DNA of 5,590 bases from the NCBI GenBank assembly GCA_964506185.1, contig CAZDKL010000038.1, positions 1-5,590 on the forward strand, given 5' to 3'. The position numbers were made by a program, and so were the translations under genes. This stretch comes from UBA2144 sp964506185 (lineage in GTDB: Bacteria > Patescibacteriota > Gracilibacteria > Peribacterales > Peribacteraceae). Each line of letters opens with the position of its first letter. The stretch's first letter is position 1. The notes below the pieces were generated by a model. That model saw only the letters and a list, made by a program, of their open reading frames with translations, was not told the DNA's origin and did not search any database. Shown here piece by piece: positions 3,001 through 5,590 of the stretch.

Positions 3001-5590
3001 ATTTAAGCTTAATAAACGGAGCCTCGAGAAGTTACACAGTAGTATTCGATATTCCTTCCAACTACACATGTGGTGGAACTATCTCTAACTCAGCATCCGT
3101 TTCAACATCTTCAACAGACCCAGTTCCAGCGAATAACCACAGCGGTCCTGTTGTAACAACCGTTGACTGTCCTGTTGCTCAATCAGATTTGGGCATTGTT
3201 AAGACTGGTGGCACAAGTGTTCACCGCGGAGAGACAGTTACATACACTCTTTCCGTTACTAACTATGGACCAGATGCTGCAGACAACGTTGTAGTTTCAG
3301 ACGTTGTACCTTCAGGATTAACATATGAACAAGCTTCTTCCCACCCAGATTGTGCATATATGGGCCAGACTAATACTGTGCTTTGCGCAAGTCAGGGTGC
3401 ATTAGCCAACGGAGCAACTAGGGACTACACAGTGACATTCTTTGTTACCGGTATTACACCATGTGGAAGTGATATTAATAACACTGCATCAGTATCATCT
3501 TCCTCAACTGATTCAAATGCTGCAAACGACCAAAGCCTTGCAGTAACAACAGTTGGTTGTTACGAGTGTCATGATGACATCGATAATGATAATGATGGTT
3601 ATACCGACTACCCAGGTGATGCTTCTTGTTCAAGTTTCTCCGATGATGATGAGACAAATCCGATTCCTCAATGTCAGGACGGACAGGATAACGATGGAGA
3701 TCTGCTTGTAGACTTCCCTGCAGATCCAGGATGCTTGTCCAATCAAGATGATGATGAATTTAATCAAATGTATTCCGATCTGGAAGTAATTAAGAGTGGA
3801 GTAACCCAAATCCCACGCGGAGGGAATCTTCTCTACACAATTACAGTAAACAACCACGGTCCAGATACTGCCTACAATGTTGTAGCAGGAGACTGGATTC
3901 CAGCAGGACTTACATTTAACCCAACTCTTTCTGACAATGACTGTGTACTTGATAATCTAAAAGTACTTTGCGACAACTTGAATCTCGCAAATGGAGCATC
4001 ACGAAGTTACCAAGTAGTATTTGATGTTGCACCAACGCTTTCATGCAACTCTGTAATTCAGAATACTGCAACTGTTTCTACTTCCTCTACAGATCCAAAC
4101 AGTCAGAACAATATTTCTGCACCTACTCAAACAACAGTTACATGTTACGAATGTGATGATGGAATAGATAACGATAATGATGGTGCAACTGACTATCCTG
4201 CAGACTTCGCATGTTCATCTGCAACCGATGATGATGAAGGAGACGTTCTGGCACAGTGCCAAGACGGACAGGATAATGATGGTGATCAGCAGACCGACTA
4301 TCCAAATGATCCGGATTGCACAAGTAATCAGGACAATGACGAATCAGGACCTATTGTTGGAGCCGACTTAAGCATTACAAAGACCGGACCTGTAACAGTA
4401 GTTAACGGATTACCAGTTACCTACACTCTTACAGTACTAAACTCCGGACCGGATACAGCAAACAACGTTGTTGCATCAGATCCAATCCCAGCAGGACTTA
4501 CATTTAATGCAGGAGCATCTGATCCAGCATGTATTCAGCAAGGAAATGATATCCTTTGTAATAATCTGACTCTTGCAAGCGGAGCTAGTAGCAGCTTCTC
4601 CGTAACATTCGATCAGCAACACGCTTGTGGAACAGTAATACAGAACTCAGCCTCTGTATCCACATCAGTAACTGATCCTAATCCTAATAACAACCAAAGC
4701 CAGACTGTTAGCACAACTGTTCAGTGTGTTACCCCAAATTCTGATCTTTCGATAGGAATGACAGGGCCTCTGGACATTCCAAGGACTGATACAACTGTCA
4801 GTTACACAGTTACCGTTACAAATAGCGGACCTGATGCTGACTCCAATGTTGTAATCACATACCCATTGCCAGTAATTACATCATCTGATGGAACATTCTC
4901 TTACGATGAATCAATCTTCAACATGGCAGGCAAGCTCCTTATAGCTAAAGCCTACGCAGCTCCTGTCTCACAACCATTAGTATTCATTCCAGGTTCTTCT
5001 GATCCGGCTTGTACACTACAAGGTCAAAACGTAGTCTGCACAGTAGGCAATCTAGCAGCTGGAGCTTCAGCTCCATTTGTAGTCGCATTCCAATTACCAG
5101 GCTTCGGAAACATTCCGCCTAACGCGATAATTACGATTACAAACAATCCTGCGACAGCCGGAGGTTCCAACGATCCTAATGCTGCTAACAACCAGACAAC
5201 CTTACTTACAAATGTTTCTAATCCTCAGCCTCAGTCTGACTTAAGTATTGTTAAGAGCGGTCCTGCAAATGTAAATGCAGGCTCAACCGTCAGTTACACT
5301 CTTCTCGTTACAAACAACGGACCAGACACAGCTAATAATGTTGTGGCAGAAGATACAATTCCTGCCGGTCTAACTTTCAACTCAGGTGCTTCTGATCCCG
5401 ATTGTGTGCAGCAAGGAAATGATATTCTCTGTAACAATGCGACTCTTACAAACGGTGCTACTAGAAGTTACACAGTAGTGTTTGATGTTCCTGCCAACTA
5501 CACATGTGGTGGAACAATCTCTAACTCTGCATCAGCATCAACTTCCTCAACTGATCCTAATCCAGCTAATAATCAGAGCGGACCTGTTGT
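1..5590 (+). CDS. Giant modular DUF11 / acidic Cys-module repeat protein, internal fragment (both ends missing)
   Basis: The frame with codons starting at position 3 is open for 1,862 complete codons to the right edge, with no in-frame TAA, TAG or TGA. Bases 1-2 and 5589-5590 belong to split codons. The product alternates eleven DUF11-type beta-sandwich domains with six pairs of 29-residue acidic Cys modules. It is rich in Asp, Asn, Ser, Thr, Gly and Cys and poor in Lys and Arg. It has only five Met (first at 2055) and two Trp (48 and 3894), which suits an exported, rigid beta-rich protein. No membrane segment, catalytic motif, sortase signal or signal peptide is present here, so those must lie outside if they exist. 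Family knowledge (DUF11/TIGR01451) points to bacterial or archaeal cell-surface proteins. A stalk or adhesin role is inference. No internal start is credible and no neighbouring gene is visible. Confidence 0.96.
3..41 (+). repeat. C-terminal end of an upstream acidic Cys module (module 0)
   Basis: Residues 1-13 read NDPSCTSAQDNTE, matching the end of the complete acidic modules (for example ADPGCTSNQDNDE before D2). It is followed by a nine-residue linker, DTWDPGNTE (42-68), instead of the usual six-residue linker. The gene therefore continues upstream with the same architecture, and at this point at least three acidic modules stand in a row rather than two. Only the second cysteine and the acidic tail of module 0 are in view; its DxDxD loop is outside. 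Confidence 0.85.
69..260 (+). repeat. Acidic Cys module pair AB1
   Basis: Residues 23-86. Module A (69-155) and module B (174-260) are 29 residues each, joined by DDVFAE. Each starts with Cys and has a second Cys exactly 20 residues later. The first calcium-like loop is DNDSDNATD and the second is DNDGDNFTD, both with Asp at positions 1, 3, 5 and 9 but without the Gly at position 6 that classical loops carry. Each ends in an acidic tail (DDDE, DNDE). Calcium binding is inferred from this spacing, which resembles dockerin, EF-hand and thrombospondin type-3 loops. The short DG-x-DND-x-DG core also resembles the MopE metal-site repeat, so another metal is possible. Confidence 0.85.
276..650 (+). 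repeat. DUF11-type domain D1
   Basis: Residues 92-216, 125 residues. It opens with SDLDITKSG, continues with LLYTLTTTNHGPD, VPSGLTFNAG and STDPNSSNN, and ends TTTVTC. The order matches the DUF11/TIGR01451 repeat, whose typical form is an Ig-like beta-sandwich. Four cysteines occur at the positions shared by nearly all copies here. Its closest relative in the window is D8, with shared RGG-x-LLYT, NHGPD, LSD, LCDNL and DPNS-x-NN. It links to the next acidic pair through C-TQ-C instead of the C-YE-C used elsewhere. Confidence 0.9.
657..848 (+). repeat. Acidic Cys module pair AB2
   Basis: Residues 219-282: module A at 657-743, linker GDVLAQ, module B at 762-848. The A loop is DNDNDGAID, a full DxDxDGxxD pattern; the B loop is DNDGDQLID, in which Gly6 is replaced by Gln. 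This A/B difference recurs in most pairs (DG in A, D followed by Q, L or N in B), so the two modules of a pair are distinct lineages. Bases 736-784 are identical to 4231-4279 in AB6. The exit linker ETHTLQSDL is shared with AB4. Confidence 0.87.
864..1232 (+). repeat. DUF11-type domain D2
   Basis: Residues 288-410, 123 residues. It contains SDLEIAKSGP, SYTLTVTNNGPD, IPAGLTFNAGASDNDC, VLCNN, YTCGG and STDPNPANNQ, and ends TTVQC. All four conserved cysteines are present. This is a near-consensus copy of the family. It runs into the next acidic pair through C-YE-C, so the last Cys of the domain lies three residues before the first Cys of module A. Confidence 0.92.
1239..1430 (+). repeat. Acidic Cys module pair AB3
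   Basis: Residues 413-476: module A at 1239-1325, linker DDVLAQ, module B at 1344-1430. Loops are DNDNDGATD (A) and DNDGDQLVD (B). The protein is almost the same as AB4, but most of the base differences between the two A modules are synonymous (for example GGA/GGT, ACC/ACT, TAC/TAT, CCA/CCT, GCT/GCA). This indicates an older duplication held by selection on the protein. The exit linker is LNILSSDL. Confidence 0.87.
1446..1817 (+). repeat. DUF11-type domain D3
   Basis: Residues 482-605, 124 residues, and a good reference copy. Cysteines are at residues 538, 547, 572 and 605, giving C-x8-C-x24-C-x32-C. Markers are SDLVIIKSGP, YTLAVTNNGPD, IPSGLTFNAGASD, YTCGGTISNSASVS and TDPVPANNQSGP. It is the closest relative of D6, including the shared exit linker CPVAQSDL into the next D domain. 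The unit AB-D-(CPVAQ)-D therefore seems to have been copied as a block. Confidence 0.92.
1830..2201 (+). repeat. DUF11-type domain D4 (divergent copy)
   Basis: Residues 610-733, 124 residues. The start SDLAIQKSGPANVNPG and the end YTCGGTISN to TTTVDC are standard. The middle departs from consensus: YGIRVTNNGPDADGSV, IPSNLSFNSSQS and an unusual GGMVNLDIAFDV, which includes the first in-frame Met of the window. All four cysteines are kept with the C-x8-C spacing. It follows D3 directly with no acidic pair between, and passes to D5 through CPQPQSDL. Confidence 0.9.
2214..2585 (+). repeat. DUF11-type domain D5
   Basis: Residues 738-861, 124 residues. Markers are SDLSISKSGPANVYRG, SYTLLVTNNGPD, IPSGLSFNAGASDPAC, ILCNNLTLANG, YTCNGTI and STDPVPANNQAGP. 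All four cysteines are present. It is the third D domain in a row after AB3. Bases 2358-2428 are identical to 4506-4576 in D9, although the flanks of the two domains differ, suggesting a local exchange of sequence. Confidence 0.92.
2592..2783 (+). repeat. Acidic Cys module pair AB4
   Basis: Residues 864-927: module A at 2592-2678, linker DDVLAQ, module B at 2697-2783. Loops are DNDNDGATD and DNDGDQLVD. The A half lies in an 83-base stretch (2583-2665) identical to 4143-4225 at AB6. The B half resembles AB3 in DNA, but its end and exit linker (846-871 versus 2781-2806, 26 identical bases) match AB2. The pair is thus a patchwork of segments related to three other pairs. Confidence 0.87.
2799..3170 (+). 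repeat. DUF11-type domain D6
   Basis: Residues 933-1056, 124 residues. It is the sister of D3, sharing SDLVI-x-KSGP, NANAGGTV, AEDxIPSGL, DIPSNYTCGG, TDPVPANN and the CPVAQ exit linker. Small differences include GLIFNSG where D3 has GLTFNAG, and NNHSGP where D3 has NNQSGP. All four cysteines are present. Confidence 0.92.
3183..3560 (+). repeat. DUF11-type domain D7 (divergent copy)
   Basis: Residues 1061-1186, 126 residues. It begins SDLGIVKTGGTSVHRG instead of KSGP, has VTNYGPD, VPSGLTYEQAS and a longer C-x10-C loop (Cys at 3351 and 3384), then FFVTGITPCGSDINN and TDSNAANDQS, ending TTVGC. Four cysteines remain despite the drift, with the third in TPCGS rather than YTCGG. It follows D6 directly and runs into AB5 through C-YE-C. 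Confidence 0.9.
3567..3758 (+). repeat. Acidic Cys module pair AB5 (most divergent pair)
   Basis: Residues 1189-1252: module A at 3567-3653, module B at 3672-3758. Module A has CHDDIDND where the others have C-x-DG, keeps the DNDNDGYTD loop, then YPGDASCSSFSDDDE. The linker is TNPIPQ instead of DDVLAQ. Module B has loop DNDGDLLVD followed by FPADPGC. Length and Cys spacing are exactly those of the other pairs, so the fold constraint is strict even where sequence drifts. Exit residues EFNQMYSDL resemble those of AB1, in line with the D1-D8 kinship. Confidence 0.86.
3774..4145 (+). repeat. DUF11-type domain D8
   Basis: Residues 1258-1381, 124 residues. Sister of D1: SDLEVIKSG, PRGGNLLYTITVNNHGPD, IPAGLTFNPTLSDNDC, VLCDNLNLANG, LSCN and STDPNSQNN, ending TTVTC. 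Four cysteines are kept, with the third in LSCN rather than YTCGG. It holds the second of the two Trp residues (3894). It joins AB6 through C-YE-C. Confidence 0.9.
4143..4225 (+). repeat. 83-base exact DNA repeat (second copy; first copy 2583-2665)
   Basis: The stretch beginning tgttacgaatgtgatgatgg is identical in both places, offset by 1,560 bases (520 codons, in frame). It runs from the last Cys codon of the preceding D domain through most of module A. The first mismatches are at 2582/4142 and 2666/4226. The equivalent region of AB3 encodes nearly the same protein with many synonymous differences, so identity here is not forced by protein constraint and points to recent copying or gene conversion. 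Confidence 0.93.
4152..4343 (+). repeat. Acidic Cys module pair AB6 (mosaic)
   Basis: Residues 1384-1447: module A at 4152-4238, linker GDVLAQ, module B at 4257-4343. The first part is DNA-identical to AB4 (83 bases, starting in the preceding D domain's final Cys codon). From 4231 it becomes DNA-identical to AB2 for 49 bases, including the GDVLAQ linker that AB3 and AB4 do not have. Module B then diverges: loop DNDGDQQTD, then YPNDPDC. The exit linker SGPIVGADL is unlike every other one. Confidence 0.87.
4231..4279 (+). repeat. 49-base exact DNA repeat (second copy; first copy 736-784)
   Basis: Bases 4231-4279 equal 736-784, offset 3,495 bases (1,165 codons, in frame). The tract covers the end of module A, the GDVLAQ linker and the start of module B. 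It begins only five bases after the 83-base tract shared with AB4 ends, so AB6 changes its closest relative near 4226-4231. Confidence 0.92.
4362..4727 (+). repeat. DUF11-type domain D9
   Basis: Residues 1454-1575, 122 residues, the shortest complete copy. It starts ADLSITKTGPVTVVNG (Ala replaces the usual Ser), then YTLTVLNSGPD, IPAGLTFNAGASDPAC, ILCNNLTLASG, a shortened FDQQHACGTVIQN and TDPNPNNNQS, ending TTVQC. Four cysteines are present. The central 71 bases equal those of D5, while both flanks are clearly different. It passes to D10 through CVTPNSDL. Confidence 0.9.
4506..4576 (+). repeat. 71-base exact DNA repeat (second copy; first copy 2358-2428)
   Basis: Bases 4506-4576 in D9 equal 2358-2428 in D5, offset 2,148 bases (716 codons, in frame). 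The tract encodes the region around the C-x8-C pair. The sequence diverges at both edges (TTC/TTT just before, GCT/GCA at the end), and outside the tract the two domains differ strongly in protein as well as DNA. Confidence 0.92.
4740..5219 (+). repeat. DUF11-type domain D10, enlarged and lacking two cysteines
   Basis: Residues 1580-1739, about 160 residues instead of 124. DUF11 markers remain: SDLSIGMTGP, SYTVTVTNSGPD, GSSDPAC, GNLAAGASAPF, SNDPNAANNQTT. After PLPV there is an extra segment of about 34 residues (4875-4976). The first two cysteines are kept with C-x8-C spacing, but the third (replaced by LPGFGNIPPNAIITI) and the fourth (the domain ends LLTNVS) are both gone. The YTVTVTNSGPD and LAAGAS wording is closer to general DUF11 domains than to its neighbours, so it may be an older or separately acquired copy. 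Confidence 0.87.
4875..4976 (+). other. 34-residue insertion inside D10
   Basis: Residues 1625-1658 lie between PLPV and LVFIPGSSDPAC, where other copies run directly from IPxGL to TFNAGASD. The insertion contains SSDGTFSYDESIFNMAGK followed by LLIAKAYAAPVSQ. It is less acidic, holds one of the five Met residues and two of the few Lys, and has no cysteine. By position it extends a loop between strands just before the C-x8-C pair. I do not recognise it as a known domain. It is in frame (102 bases) with no flanking repeat that I can see. The exact boundaries depend on alignment, give or take a few residues. Confidence 0.7.
5235..5590 (+). repeat. DUF11-type domain D11, cut by the window edge
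   Basis: Residues 1745-1862 plus a split codon. A near-consensus copy: SDLSIVKSGPANVNAG, SYTLLVTNNGPD, IPAGLTFNSGASDPDC, ILCNN, YTCGGTISN, STDPNPANNQSGPV. Three of four cysteines are visible; the fourth, expected about six residues further on, is outside. It follows D10 through NPQPQSDL, which resembles the CPQPQSDL before D5. The gene must continue beyond the window. Confidence 0.92.

Noticed and set aside
3351..3386. Frameshift suspected in D7 because of the longer C-x10-C loop
   Set aside because: The frame stays the same before and after, the extra residues are a whole number of codons, and DUF11 motifs continue normally on both sides.
657..4343. Regularly spaced near-identical DNA blocks as a CRISPR array or a non-coding satellite
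   Set aside because: The blocks are 192 bases, in frame, conserved at protein level with synonymous variation, and separated by coding domains of the same protein. No short palindromic repeat with unique spacers is present.
4923..4970. Hydrophobic stretch in the D10 insertion as a membrane segment or internal signal peptide
   Set aside because: The apolar run is broken by Lys residues, is too short to span a membrane and sits inside a beta-sandwich domain.
1..5590. Promoters, terminators, RNA genes or mobile-element ends
   Set aside because: The window is uninterrupted coding sequence. I saw no tRNA-like fold, hairpin followed by a T-run, or terminal inverted repeats that would justify a call.

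Overview
The whole window lies inside one very long protein-coding gene on the + strand. Codons beginning at position 3 and every third base after it stay open to the right edge: 1,862 complete codons with no stop, no start region and no other gene. Both ends of the gene are outside the window, so the N-terminal signal, the C-terminal anchor and any neighbours cannot be seen.

The encoded protein is a modular, cysteine- and aspartate-rich repeat protein of the kind usually exported to a bacterial cell surface. Two building blocks alternate. Block D (about 124 residues, eleven copies D1-D11, the last cut by the window edge) is the DUF11 / TIGR01451 'conserved repeat domain', a predicted immunoglobulin-like beta-sandwich. 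It is recognisable from SDLxIxKSGP, YTLxVTNNGPD, IPxGLTF and STDPxPANNQ. Block AB (exactly 64 residues in all six complete copies) is a pair of 29-residue acidic modules joined by a 6-residue linker. Each module reads C-x-DG-x-DND-x-D-(G)-x-x-D-(Y/H/F)-P-x-D-x-x-C-x-S-x-x-D-x-DE, with a calcium-loop-like DxDxD core framed by two cysteines. Left to right the order is: end of a further acidic module, AB1-D1, AB2-D2, AB3-D3-D4-D5, AB4-D6-D7, AB5-D8, AB6-D9-D10-D11.

Some repeat copies differ mostly by synonymous changes, while other segments are identical at DNA level over 49-83 bases across 1.5-3.5 kb. The array therefore looks old, maintained by selection, and locally re-homogenised by recombination or gene conversion. 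D10 is the outlier: it has a 34-residue insertion and lacks two of the four cysteines that define the other D blocks.

The organism is most likely a bacterium with moderate GC (mid-40s percent by eye), given the intron-free frame and the family. Tracts of DG-x-DND-x-DG acidic modules mixed with DUF11 are, from general knowledge, seen in giant surface proteins of candidate-phyla (Patescibacteria/CPR) and some deltaproteobacterial-type genomes; the assignment is a guess. TGA never occurs in frame, so nothing suggests the TGA=Gly code of Gracilibacteria. The inferred role is a long, disulfide-stiffened, probably calcium-dependent extracellular stalk or adhesin; no catalytic motif is visible.
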